Positions 1 through 7,636 of a DNA stretch of 22,182 nucleotides are shown here, one piece after another. Origin of the DNA: an uncultured Eubacteriales bacterium (GTDB lineage: Bacteria > Bacillota > Clostridia > UBA1381); assembly GCA_905199755.1 (NCBI GenBank), contig CAJKHT010000047.1, positions 1 through 22,182 on the forward strand. The letters run 5' to 3'. Below the pieces are notes generated by a model that ran no database searches, was not told where the DNA came from, and saw only the letters and a program-made list of their open reading frames with translations. Made by a program: the position numbers and the translations under genes. Position 1 is the stretch's first letter. The number at the start of each line of letters is the position of its first letter.

Positions 1-75
1 AATGCTGATAGATACTGTGTTTTAGCGGATAATCAGATTTTTATTGTGTTTTTATTTATAAAATTTCCATTTATG

Positions 76-104
76 TTGAAATAATTTGAAAAATATAGTA
101 AAAT
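76..104 (+). promoter_or_regulatory. Probable sigma-A promoter of the glycosyltransferase gene
   Basis: A TTGAAA -35 element (76-81) and a TAAAAT -10 element (99-104) are separated by 17 bases. The predicted start near 111 leaves a short leader before the ribosome binding site at about 128-135. The surroundings are AT-rich, so a chance match is possible. Bases 1-75 show no other signal that I can support. Confidence 0.5.
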
Positions 105-139
105 ACTTAATAAAGAAAAAAATTTTTGAGGTGAGTTAC

Positions 140-3100
140 ATGACGGCAATTTTAACCGTAAGTGCGGCATACGCGGCACTGTATATATTTCTTTACCGTA
201 TTATCGGGAGGGAAGATATAAATAAAGAGAAAAATGCGTTGTATATCATCGGTGCTGTCACGGCATCAGCTGCGGTATCGATTATATGTGCGGTGAAATA
301 CCCCGGACATAAAACAGATATTAACTGTTTTTCTGCATGGGCAGACATGATTTTCAAAGGCGGCTTCGGAAATTTCTACACTTCCGACGCTTTTCATGAT
401 TATCCGCCCGGCTATATGTATATTCTCTATATAATCGGTATGCTTAAAAGCGCATTTTCTCTCGGCAATGCATATACGCTGTGCAAAATACCGGCTATTA
501 TATGCAGTCTTGTTACCGGCTGCTTTATATATAAAATCGCGCTGAAAAAGTTTTCTCCGCGCGCATCGGTGCTTATTGCGTCAATATACCTGTTCAATCC
601 TGCCGTCATAACAAACGGCGCACTTTGGGGACAGGTTGACTCGGTATACACGTTAGCCGCTGTTATTATGATATATCTCCTGTCTGAAAAAAAGATGATT
701 GCCGCATATTATACTTTTGCCGTGTGCATATTTATAAAGCCTCAGTCACTTATTCTTACTCCGGTGCTTGTTCTGGGAATTATCGAAAATCTGTTTATGC
801 ATGATTTCAAGCTTTCAAAGGTTTTTGTGAATTTTGCCGCCGGACTCGGTGCAATCCTGATGCTTGTTGTGCTTTCACTGCCTTTCGGACTGTCAAATGT
901 AGTGTCGCAGTACGTAACAACGGTTTCGGAGCAATATCCGTATTTTACGGTAAATGCATTTAATGTATGGGGTGCACTCGGCAAAAACTGGTCCGGTCTT
1001 ACCTCATTCGCATCGGCGGCGGGCACTGTGCTTATCGTTTTGACAACGCTTTATTCGGCATACGTATTTCTGAAAAGCAAGAGCCGTTCAAAATACTATT
1101 TTACGGGTGCGCTCCTTGTGTTTCTGACATATATGCTGTCCGTGAAAATGCATGACCGCTATGCATTCCCCGCAATGGTGCTTATGCTTCTCGCATTTGC
1201 CGAGAGCAAGAATAAAAATGATTACATTTTGTATGTACTGCTTACAATATCGCAGTTCTTTAACACCGCATGGGTTTTGTTTATATATGAACAGGATATA
1301 AATTTCTACTACAAAAGTCCTGTGGTAATTGCCGCGTCAATTGTCAATATAGCATTGATGCTTTATATGCTTTGTACCGCTCACCGCATTTATGTTGCCG
1401 GTAAAACGGAGCCGGAGGCGGTTTCTTCAAAAAATAAGGTAAATTCGGAGTATCATTGCCGCCCCGTTCATATAAGAAAAAGCGAAAAGCTGCCGAAATT
1501 TACAAGGTTTGATATAATTGCAATGGCTGCGGTTACGGTTATTTACGGCGCGGTTGCTTTGTATGATTTGGGGGATATGTCCGCGCCGGAAACTGAAACA
1601 ATGATAAACAGCTCGGCAGTAACGGTTGACCTCGGCAAGGATTCCAATGTTACAAAGCTTAAATATTTCCTCGGTTCATATAACCTTGATGCTTCAAACA
1701 TTTTACACATCACATATCAGGACAGCGACGGGCGCACGGTAAAAACCGATGATGTAAAAGAAGGTGCGGTATTTTGCTGGTCGGAACGCGGTGCCAATGT
1801 CACCGCACGCTATATCACCTTGTCGGCAGAGAAAAAGCCGCTGAGCATTAAAGAGCTTGCCGTCATGGATAATGATAAGTATTTACAACCCGTAAACACC
1901 GATGATACGGGTGTGAGAAACCTGTTTGATGAGCAAAACCTCGTTCCAGAACGCATGAGCTTCCGAAACAGCACATACTTTGACGAGATATATCACGCAC
2001 GCACGGCATATGAATTTATACATCACCTCACAATATACGAATGGACTCACCCCCCGCTGGGCAAGCTTATAATAGCACTGGGAATTATGATATTCGGAAT
2101 GTGCCCGTTCGGCTGGCGCATAGCCGGAACATTTTTCGGAATACTCATGGTGCCCGTTATGTATGCATTTGCAAAAAAGCTTTTCAAAAAATCATGGCTC
2201 GCATTGGTGACATGTCTGCTGTTTACATTCGATTTCATGCACTTTGCGCAGACCAGAATAGCCACAATTGATGTATATGTTACATTCTTTATAATGCTGA
2301 TGTACTATTATATGTATAAATACCGCTGTATGAGCTTTTATGACACACCTCTCAAAAAGACGCTCATTACGCTGGCATTTTCGGGAATTTTCATGGGCTT
2401 GGGAATCGCAAGCAAATGGACAGGTATGTATGCAGGCGCAGGGCTGGCAGTAATATTCTTTATTACGCTTGCACGCAGATACACGGAATACAGATATGCC
2501 CTCACCTCCCCCGGCGGTGAAACGGACGGCATTAAACATGCGGATATTATAAAAAACTTTAAACCGTATACGGTAAAAACAATCATATGGTGCTGCATAT
2601 TCTTCGTACTTGTTCCCGCAGTAATATACTTCTGCGCATATATTCCGTATATGCTTACCCCGAGCGGCGACGGAATTAAAACGGTATTTGAAAATGCGAA
2701 ATCCATGTACACATACCATTCTTCAACGGTATTAGGCTCAACGCACCCGTATTCGTCAAGGTGGTATCAGTGGCCGGTTATGTACCGTCCCATATGGTTC
2801 TATTCCGGAACGATTGTGCAGGGCGCTGTCAAGGAGGGCATAAGCTCTTTCGGAAATCCTGCAGTCTGGTGGGCAGGAATAGCCGCCTTCATATATATGG
2901 TATATTTAGCTGCCGCAAAGCATGACAGAAAAGCTTTGTTCTTGATTATTGCATACCTTGCGCAGTTTATGCCATGGATTCCCATTTCAAGGCTTACGTT
3001 CATATATCACTACTTCCCGAGTGTACCGTTTGTGGTGCTTATGATAGGATATTCAATATGCAGCCTTTGCGAGAGAAAAGACGATAAGAATACAATGTAT

Positions 3101-3229
3101 GCATCATTTGTTTATGCTGCTGCCGCAATAGCGCTGTTTGCTATGTTCTACCCTGTGCTGTCGGGACACCCGTGCACCGTGGAATACGCAAAGTATCTTA
3201 AATGGTTCGGTACATGGGTTCTTCTGTAA
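140..3229 (+). CDS. Protein O-mannosyltransferase-like GT-C membrane glycosyltransferase with two GT-C halves
   Basis: This 1029-residue polytopic membrane protein probably transfers a sugar from a polyprenyl-phosphate carrier to an extracytoplasmic acceptor. The start is ATG 140 with GAGGTGAG just upstream; an in-frame TTG at 86 has no such site. Residues 1-430 form one multispanning block with D60 and a DYPPGYMY loop (D87 onward), typical of GT-C enzymes. Residues about 490-590 are soluble and look like a beta-sandwich. Residues about 600-1029 match the PMT (GT39) family: the D615-E616 pair in a YFDEIYHAR context, then THPPLGK at 636-642 and an ARIATIDVY-like segment. PMT proteins use the DE pair for catalysis; that is family knowledge. 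The donor, acceptor and activity of the first half are unknown. No terminator is evident after it. Confidence 0.85.
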   Translation: MTAILTVSAAYAALYIFLYRIIGREDINKEKNALYIIGAVTASAAVSIICAVKYPGHKTDINCFSAWADMIFKGGFGNFYTSDAFHDYPPGYMYILYIIGMLKSAFSLGNAYTLCKIPAIICSLVTGCFIYKIALKKFSPRASVLIASIYLFNPAVITNGALWGQVDSVYTLAAVIMIYLLSEKKMIAAYYTFAVCIFIKPQSLILTPVLVLGIIENLFMHDFKLSKVFVNFAAGLGAILMLVVLSLPFGLSNVVSQYVTTVSEQYPYFTVNAFNVWGALGKNWSGLTSFASAAGTVLIVLTTLYSAYVFLKSKSRSKYYFTGALLVFLTYMLSVKMHDRYAFPAMVLMLLAFAESKNKNDYILYVLLTISQFFNTAWVLFIYEQDINFYYKSPVVIAASIVNIALMLYMLCTAHRIYVAGKTEPEAVSSKNKVNSEYHCRPVHIRKSEKLPKFTRFDIIAMAAVTVIYGAVALYDLGDMSAPETETMINSSAVTVDLGKDSNVTKLKYFLGSYNLDASNILHITYQDSDGRTVKTDDVKEGAVFCWSERGANVTARYITLSAEKKPLSIKELAVMDNDKYLQPVNTDDTGVRNLFDEQNLVPERMSFRNSTYFDEIYHARTAYEFIHHLTIYEWTHPPLGKLIIALGIMIFGMCPFGWRIAGTFFGILMVPVMYAFAKKLFKKSWLALVTCLLFTFDFMHFAQTRIATIDVYVTFFIMLMYYYMYKYRCMSFYDTPLKKTLITLAFSGIFMGLGIASKWTGMYAGAGLAVIFFITLARRYTEYRYALTSPGGETDGIKHADIIKNFKPYTVKTIIWCCIFFVLVPAVIYFCAYIPYMLTPSGDGIKTVFENAKSMYTYHSSTVLGSTHPYSSRWYQWPVMYRPIWFYSGTIVQGAVKEGISSFGNPAVWWAGIAAFIYMVYLAAAKHDRKALFLIIAYLAQFMPWIPISRLTFIYHYFPSVPFVVLMIGYSICSLCERKDDKNTMYASFVYAAAAIALFAMFYPVLSGHPCTVEYAKYLKWFGTWVLL

Positions 3230-3264
3230 TGCAAAATGATAAATAAAAAAATTTCAAAAAACTA

Positions 3265-3292
3265 TTGACAAAACAGATTTTTATGATATAAT
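3265..3292 (+). promoter_or_regulatory. Promoter of the perR-rubrerythrin unit
   Basis: A perfect TTGACA (3265-3270) and a perfect TATAAT (3287-3292) are separated by 16 bases, giving a predicted start near 3299. This lies in the only intergenic gap before perR, and no other promoter is evident before the rubrerythrin gene, so it probably drives both. Confidence 0.8.
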
Positions 3293-3319
3293 AATAACAG
3301 TAATGATTATCGTTATTAT
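3291..3319 (+). promoter_or_regulatory. Fur/PerR-type operator overlapping the promoter
   Basis: A 7-1-7 inverted repeat, TAATGAT-T-ATCGTTA (3301-3315, one mismatch), sits directly on the predicted transcription start. A perfect outer repeat, ATAATAAC (3291-3298) with GTTATTAT (3312-3319), overlaps it. The pattern is close to the AT-rich 7-1-7 boxes bound by Fur-family repressors. Its position in front of a PerR-like gene suggests autoregulation and control of the rubrerythrin. Binding by this particular protein is inferred. Confidence 0.65.
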
Positions 3320-3361
3320 TGCGGCGATATTATTACTAATGTATAAAAGGAGAAATTCAAG

Positions 3362-3754
3362 TTGAAATATTCAAAGCAGCGTGAGGCATTGCTGAAGCTT
3401 TTAAGAAGTACACGTTCCCACCCCACGGCGGACCGGCTGTACCGTGAACTGCAAAAAGAATTTCCGAATATCAGTCTCGGAACCGTATACAGAAATCTTG
3501 CACAGCTTTCACAAAACGGTGATATTATGCCTCTCAATATCAATACGGAAAAAGAACATTTCGATGGATTTACCCACGAGCATTATCATTTTGTATGCAA
3601 CAGATGCGGTGCCGTAATTGACGTAGACTTACCCGACATATCCGATTTGAACAGCGAAATAGAAAAACAAATCGGTGCGCAGGTTGAAAAATGCTCAATG
3701 TCATTTTACGGGATTTGCAAATCATGCATAGATCAAAAAAAGCAGGACTTATAA
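3362..3754 (+). CDS. perR: PerR-type peroxide-sensing Fur-family repressor
   Basis: This 130-residue regulator has an N-terminal winged helix and a C-terminal metal-binding dimer domain. Aligned by eye to Bacillus subtilis PerR, all five regulatory metal ligands are present: H20 (HPTAD), D68 (HFDGF), H74 and H76 (HEHYH) and D87. The structural zinc cysteines are C79/C82 and C119/C122. In PerR, iron at the regulatory site lets peroxide oxidise the histidines and release DNA. The start is TTG 3362, nine bases after AAAGGAG; no upstream ATG fits better. It lacks roughly 17 N-terminal residues found in B. subtilis PerR. The reverse rubrerythrin follows 40 bases later, a pairing that fits clostridial peroxide regulons. 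A Fur or Zur role is less likely given the retained Asp ligand. Confidence 0.88.
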   Translation: MKYSKQREALLKLLRSTRSHPTADRLYRELQKEFPNISLGTVYRNLAQLSQNGDIMPLNINTEKEHFDGFTHEHYHFVCNRCGAVIDVDLPDISDLNSEIEKQIGAQVEKCSMSFYGICKSCIDQKKQDL

Positions 3755-3794
3755 AGTCCAAAAAAATATTTATTTAATTCAGGAGGAGTTTATT

Positions 3795-4349
3795 ATGGCA
3801 AAGTATGTATGTCCGGTATGCGGTTATGTTCACGAGGGAGAAAATCCCCCCGAAAAATGTCCACAGTGCGGTGTTCCCGGCGATAAGTTTAAGGTAGTTG
3901 ACGAAAGCGCAGCACTTAACTTCGTATGTGAGCATGTTATAGGTGTAGGTGCAAAGGATCAGGTTGAAAAGGACGTTTATGAGGGATTAAAGGCAAACTT
4001 TGAGGGCGAATGTACAGAAGTAGGAATGTATATCGCAATGAGCCGCCAGGCAATCCGCGAGGGTTATCCCGAAATAGGCGAATTTTACATGAGAGCCGCT
4101 CTTGAAGAGGCTGAGCATGCAGCTAAATTTGCGGAATTGCTGGGCGAGGTTGTAACACCGTCAACAAAGAAAAACTTACAGATGCGTTCGGATGCGGAAT
4201 GCGGTGCAACAGCCGGCAAGCTTGAACTCGCAAAGCGCGCCAAGGAACTGGGATACGATGCGATTCATGATACCGTTCATGAAATGGCAAAGGACGAGGC
4301 AAGACACGGAAAAGGCTTTGAGGGACTTTTAAAGAGATATTTTGGTTAA
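3795..4349 (+). CDS. rbr: Reverse rubrerythrin (N-terminal rubredoxin, C-terminal diiron domain)
   Basis: This is a 184-residue cytoplasmic peroxide-reducing enzyme. The rubredoxin iron site comes first (C6, C9, C22, C25 in CPVCG and CPQCG contexts). It is followed by a ferritin-like diiron domain with a GECTEVGMY helix, an EEAEHAAKF helix and a DEARHGKGF helix that supply the Glu/His ligands. Classic rubrerythrins carry the rubredoxin at the C-terminus, so this is the reverse type found in clostridia, where it reduces hydrogen peroxide using NADH-linked electron donors. AGGAGG at 3781-3786 precedes ATG 3795. It is probably cotranscribed with the PerR-like gene and hence peroxide-inducible (inference). 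It is the last chromosomal gene before the mobile element. Confidence 0.92.
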   Translation: MAKYVCPVCGYVHEGENPPEKCPQCGVPGDKFKVVDESAALNFVCEHVIGVGAKDQVEKDVYEGLKANFEGECTEVGMYIAMSRQAIREGYPEIGEFYMRAALEEAEHAAKFAELLGEVVTPSTKKNLQMRSDAECGATAGKLELAKRAKELGYDAIHDTVHEMAKDEARHGKGFEGLLKRYFG

Positions 4350-4425
4350 AAATAAATACAATTAGTTCCGATTAGATATAATCCGAGAATGGCTTGAAAT
4401 AAGGCTTTTTAGCTACTTGGTCTTG

Positions 4426-4461
4426 AAACACGATTAACCAATTTGCGTTAATCGTGTTTTT
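4426..4461 (+). terminator. Rho-independent terminator after rubrerythrin
   Basis: A perfect 13-base-pair stem (4426-4438 with 4447-4459) encloses an 8-base loop, and the strand ends in a short T run. It lies 77 bases after the rubrerythrin stop codon and probably ends that transcript. It may instead belong to the element, since the junction is not defined. With its A-rich left flank the hairpin could also work on the minus strand. Confidence 0.85.
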
Positions 4462-4487
4462 CTGTATTTATTTGTACTTAATTCTTG

Positions 4488-4614
4488 CGTGGGAAATTCG
4501 TGGGAAAAATCAAAAATTTTGCTCAAAAATCATCTTTTCCCACGAAAACCCCGACAAACCCAGTAACCATGCGGTTTTGAGGGGTGTCAAACCTGTTTTT
4601 TACGTGGGAAAAAA
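4488..4614. repeat. CGTGGGAA repeats, candidate integrase arm-binding sites
   Basis: CGTGGGAA occurs in direct orientation at 4488-4495, 4499-4506 and 4603-4610, and inverted within TTTTCCCACGAA at 4535-4546, which is the exact complement of TTCGTGGGAAAA at 4497-4508. They lie just upstream of an integrase whose N-terminus looks like an arm-type DNA-binding domain. Tn916-type integrases bind comparable short repeats inside the element ends. The binding role here is inferred. Confidence 0.5.
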
Positions 4615-4691
4615 TTTCTACCCCAAAAACTTAAGATTCCTGCTTCTGATTTGATAAAATATTTATAAGAACTAAAAAGGAGGATTAAGTT

Positions 4692-5903
4692 ATGCAAGGC
4701 AGTGTTCGTAAAAAAGGGGCAACTTGGTCTTATCGTATTGAATTGGGTATGGCAGCCGGAAAACGCAATCAAGTTGAGCGCAGCGGATTCAAAACAAAAA
4801 GTGAAGCTACTAAAGCAATGAACGAAGTTATTTACCATTATAATATGACGGGTGATTTTGTTGAAAATAAAAAGATCACCTTTAAAGAGGTATATAATGA
4901 GTTCATTGAAAAAGAAGCTCCTGCAACTCGTGCATATGCCACTGTTGTTCGCTATAAATCATTATATCGCAATCATTTACAGAAACCGTTTGATATATAT
5001 TATATGTATCAAATTACTCCGAAAATGATTGATGATTTTATAAATGAAAAAATGATGAGTTATAGCGAGGAATATGTCAAAGGTATATTCAAATTACTGA
5101 AAGTTTTATTTGGCTTTGCACATAAACGTCAATACACCAAGAAAAATATCTTTCCATCAGTTACTGCACCACCGGATCCTCGCCATGTCGGCGAAATTAA
5201 AGTTTATACTGCCGATGAACGTCAAGCAATGGAAACGAGGCTACATGGAACTAATGTTATTGTTGCCTATTATATTGCCTTAAACACAGGACTGCGCGAA
5301 AGTGAGGTATTTGGTTTGCGGTGGGAAGATATTGATTTTGAAAAGAAAAAGATAAAAGTATGCAAGCAGCTTTTATTCCAAGACAGAAAATGGTGCTTTT
5401 GCCCGTTGAAAACGAAAAACGCATACAGAAGCGTTAATATAACCGATAGTTTTTGCGAATATATGAAAAAGCTAAAAAAGCATCACGAGGAAAATAAAAA
5501 ACTCTACGGTGACGGCTATAAGCGTAATTTTGTAACAGACAGACTTGAGAGAAACCGCGATATTTTAATGGAAGTTGATGACTTTGTTAATGTAAAGCTT
5601 AATGGTGATATGTTGACAACCAACAGCATTAAATTTATGTCAAGGGTTATAAAAAAAGATTTGAAAATTGACTTTAAATTTCATAATCTTCGGCATACAT
5701 ATGCGACCATTCTTGCAGAAAGCGGTGTAAGCCCCCGATATGTTCAAGAAATGCTGGGACATTCAAAGTTGGAATTTACATTGCGTTATTATACTCATGT
5801 AACTGAAAAGATGGGAATACTTGCAAAGAATGCTTTGGAAACAACAGTTACATTTGATGCTTTTAATAACATTGAGCTTATGCCCGAACTTGTAGTAAAC
5901 TGA
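4692..5903 (+). CDS. int: Tyrosine-type site-specific integrase
   Basis: This 403-residue recombinase would integrate and excise the element. Residues 1-55 resemble an arm-DNA-binding beta-sheet domain (GSVRKKGATWSYRI, then GFKTKSEA). Residues about 60-155 form the SAM-like core-binding domain and 170-385 the catalytic domain. The catalytic set is complete: R202 (TGLRESE), K240 (LKTKNAYR), H331 and R334 (HNLRHTYAT), H357 (LGHSK) and nucleophile Y367 (RYYTH). AAAAAGGAGG at 4674-4683 supports ATG 4692. The gene points into the element and ends at its own terminator. No excisionase gene is seen beside it. Its codon use is more AT-rich than the genes downstream. Confidence 0.95.
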   Translation: MQGSVRKKGATWSYRIELGMAAGKRNQVERSGFKTKSEATKAMNEVIYHYNMTGDFVENKKITFKEVYNEFIEKEAPATRAYATVVRYKSLYRNHLQKPFDIYYMYQITPKMIDDFINEKMMSYSEEYVKGIFKLLKVLFGFAHKRQYTKKNIFPSVTAPPDPRHVGEIKVYTADERQAMETRLHGTNVIVAYYIALNTGLRESEVFGLRWEDIDFEKKKIKVCKQLLFQDRKWCFCPLKTKNAYRSVNITDSFCEYMKKLKKHHEENKKLYGDGYKRNFVTDRLERNRDILMEVDDFVNVKLNGDMLTTNSIKFMSRVIKKDLKIDFKFHNLRHTYATILAESGVSPRYVQEMLGHSKLEFTLRYYTHVTEKMGILAKNALETTVTFDAFNNIELMPELVVN

Positions 5904-5918
5904 ATATATTATAAACTG

Positions 5919-5954
5919 AGAGCAGTGCTAAATGAACACTGCTCTTTTTATTTT
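5919..5954 (+). terminator. Rho-independent terminator of int
   Basis: A perfect 9-base-pair stem (5919-5927 with 5937-5945, AGAGCAGTG and its complement), a 9-base loop and a T-rich tail follow the int stop codon by 15 bases. It isolates int from the next gene. It also shows that an in-frame ATG at 5932, which lies inside the hairpin, is not the start of that gene. Confidence 0.88.
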
Positions 5955-5967
5955 GGAGGAAACAAAA

Positions 5968-7020
5968 ATGAAATGCCTTATGAAATATGAATGGGTAAAG
6001 CTTATGCGCTCCCGCCTGCCCCAAGGCAAGGGTGTAATGGGCGCTTGGATGAAGCTTGCTTCCCGTGCAGCATTTCGTAAAGGCATAGCCACCTACTGCG
6101 GATACAAAAACGAAGTTTCACCCGGTATGTGGTCAGGCGGGATTGTCGGCATTAAAAGTATACTCGGCATAAAGAAAAAATCAGATGCACTTTTAATGCT
6201 CGGCAAACTATCGGAACTCGGCTATATAAAATATGAGCTTAATTCCGAAAATAAAAAGCTTACATATCAGATAACCGATTGGGTTGTAAAATGTTCCGGA
6301 GAGGAATGTATGAACGGGACTGTTTACACAACAGACGGATACGGCTTCCTCTGCCTTCCACGCAATATAACAGAAAGACTTGTATCATTAAATTATAAAT
6401 TTGAAGAAACAGACGCATGGCTTGACCTTTGGTGCCACACGGTATCAAATGACACAGGTAATGCGTTTTCTTTTTCAGCACCGGTTGTTCAGTATGGAAA
6501 ATACGGTGCATTACTTACTCTCGAAAACCTCGGCAAACGCTGGAACTGGGAAAAAACGAAAGTATGGAGATTCTTTCAAAAATACAGAGATGTCTTCACT
6601 CTATACAAAATGCCCGGCTCCTACGGCTGCCTTGTGTTTAATAAACTGTATCCAACCGATACAGAAACTGCAATACCCTCACACGAGGAAACCGTGCGTA
6701 TTCTTGAAGAAATACGCATTTACGGTCAGAATACGCACAAACAGACTTCGGATCACGAACACATCAACAAGCTGATTTGTTGGTACAGCAAAAATATCTG
6801 TCAATCAAAAGATGATGAACCTCAAAATAATCGTGTTGCAGAATCAGCCTATATATTACGCGCGTATATTTCTCCGTGTAAGAATTGTAGTATATGTGAA
6901 TATGACTGCGAAAGGATATTAGATTTATCCATTCCCGTTATTGAAGCGAATAACATCCGCGGGCCGTGCATACCCGTGGACTTAACAAAATTTGAAAAGG
7001 AGTTTTTTGACTATGAATAA
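5968..7020 (+). CDS. Putative DNA-binding protein with two winged-helix-like segments and a four-Cys cluster; function unknown
   Basis: I do not recognise a named function; similar proteins appear to sit early in clostridial mobile elements. The start at ATG 5968 follows TTGGAGGA (5953-5960) and gives 350 residues. Residues about 20-105 look like a winged helix, including an IKKKSDALLMLGKLSELGYI segment. Residues about 180-207 (LTLENLGKRWNWEKTKVWRF) look like a second helix-turn-helix. The double arrangement recalls plasmid replication initiators, but that is only a resemblance. C304, C307, C310 and C314 form CX2CX2CX3C, the spacing of a ferredoxin [4Fe-4S] site, though zinc binding is equally possible. 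It overlaps the next gene by 8 bases, so the two are probably cotranscribed. No clear promoter is seen after the int terminator. Confidence 0.7.
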   Translation: MKCLMKYEWVKLMRSRLPQGKGVMGAWMKLASRAAFRKGIATYCGYKNEVSPGMWSGGIVGIKSILGIKKKSDALLMLGKLSELGYIKYELNSENKKLTYQITDWVVKCSGEECMNGTVYTTDGYGFLCLPRNITERLVSLNYKFEETDAWLDLWCHTVSNDTGNAFSFSAPVVQYGKYGALLTLENLGKRWNWEKTKVWRFFQKYRDVFTLYKMPGSYGCLVFNKLYPTDTETAIPSHEETVRILEEIRIYGQNTHKQTSDHEHINKLICWYSKNICQSKDDEPQNNRVAESAYILRAYISPCKNCSICEYDCERILDLSIPVIEANNIRGPCIPVDLTKFEKEFFDYE

Positions 7021-7636
7021 AAAGAATTTATACGAACAGCAGGAAGATATCATCAGAAAGCAGTCTGAGGCATTTATAACCCTGCTTACCCACCGAGGAA
7101 TACTCGGCGAGCAGAGTATTGACGATGAAAAACTGCGTAATGCCCGACAGGAACGAAAGAAAAACACATATCATAACACACTTATGCTGCTGAAACACTA
7201 CCGCACGATTTCGTGGATGCTTGAATGCTTCCCCGATACAATTGCGGAGGAATTAGACAGACCGTTTGAGGGCATTGACGAACTTGTTGACCACATTGAT
7301 GTCGAAATGTCTATGAACAACAGAAAGCTTGAAAGCAGAATGGCAGGCATACAGAAATCACGATTATTGCTTGACCGTGTGAATGAAGCTCTGACCGTTC
7401 TGAAGAAAAAGCCAAATGACGGCGAAAAGCTGTATAACTTGATTTATGAGACCTACATTGCGCCGGAAAAACTGTCGCTCACGGATATTTTATACAGGCT
7501 TGATATGTCGCCGAGACACTATTACAGACTTCGTGAGCAGGCAATCACAATTCTCTCAATACGCTTGTGGGCAGCTCCGGGAAAGGATGTTGATTTCTGG
7601 TTTGAAATGCTTACTCTTTTGGAGGGATTATCGTGA
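7013..7636 (+). CDS. ArpU/sigma-like helix-turn-helix regulator (putative)
   Basis: This is a 207-residue cytoplasmic protein. ATG 7013 lies ten bases after AAAAGGAG (6995-7002) and overlaps the end of the preceding gene. Residues 1-150 are charged and mostly helical. Residues about 153-185 (LSLTDILYRLDMSPRHYYRL and following) form a helix-turn-helix of the sigma-70 region 4/ArpU type, which in phages controls late genes. By position, directly before the promoter and attenuator of the transfer operon, it could activate transfer; that is inference. Its stop codon shares GTGA with a 41-codon ORF. A structural or replication role cannot be excluded. Confidence 0.7.
   Translation: MNKKNLYEQQEDIIRKQSEAFITLLTHRGILGEQSIDDEKLRNARQERKKNTYHNTLMLLKHYRTISWMLECFPDTIAEELDRPFEGIDELVDHIDVEMSMNNRKLESRMAGIQKSRLLLDRVNEALTVLKKKPNDGEKLYNLIYETYIAPEKLSLTDILYRLDMSPRHYYRLREQAITILSIRLWAAPGKDVDFWFEMLTLLEGLS

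Larger units (their letters stand above)
4350..4691. other. Gene-free junction between chromosome and mobile element
   Basis: These 342 bases hold no convincing gene. They contain the terminator at 4426-4461 and repeats of a CGTGGGAA motif at 4488-4614. The terminator is flanked by an 11-base inverted repeat, AAATAAATACA at 4350-4360 and its complement at 4463-4473. The left attachment core must lie somewhere here if the integrase at 4692 is the cognate enzyme, but it cannot be fixed without the right end. No tRNA gene or tRNA 3' end is recognisable, so the element does not appear to use a tRNA site on this side. Confidence 0.6.

Noticed and set aside
2192..2719. 175-codon minus-strand ORF opposite the glycosyltransferase
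   Set aside because: It is antisense to a well-conserved PMT domain, is Cys/His-rich in a way typical of shadow frames, and lacks a ribosome binding site.
4361..4425. tRNA fragment as attachment site
   Set aside because: No T-arm, anticodon or CCA-end pattern could be recognised, only loose AT-rich partial repeats.
4454..4654. 66-codon ORF between rubrerythrin and int
   Set aside because: It starts inside the terminator stem, runs through the repeat array and has no ribosome binding site or protein-like composition.
4632..4669. Promoter for int (TAAAAT at 4655-4660)
   Set aside because: No acceptable -35 element is found at the right distance in a very AT-rich stretch; the int promoter stays unassigned.
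5932..5967. Upstream ATG for the protein ending at 7020
   Set aside because: The ATG lies in the loop region of the int terminator; ATG 5968 has a well-spaced GGAGGA site.
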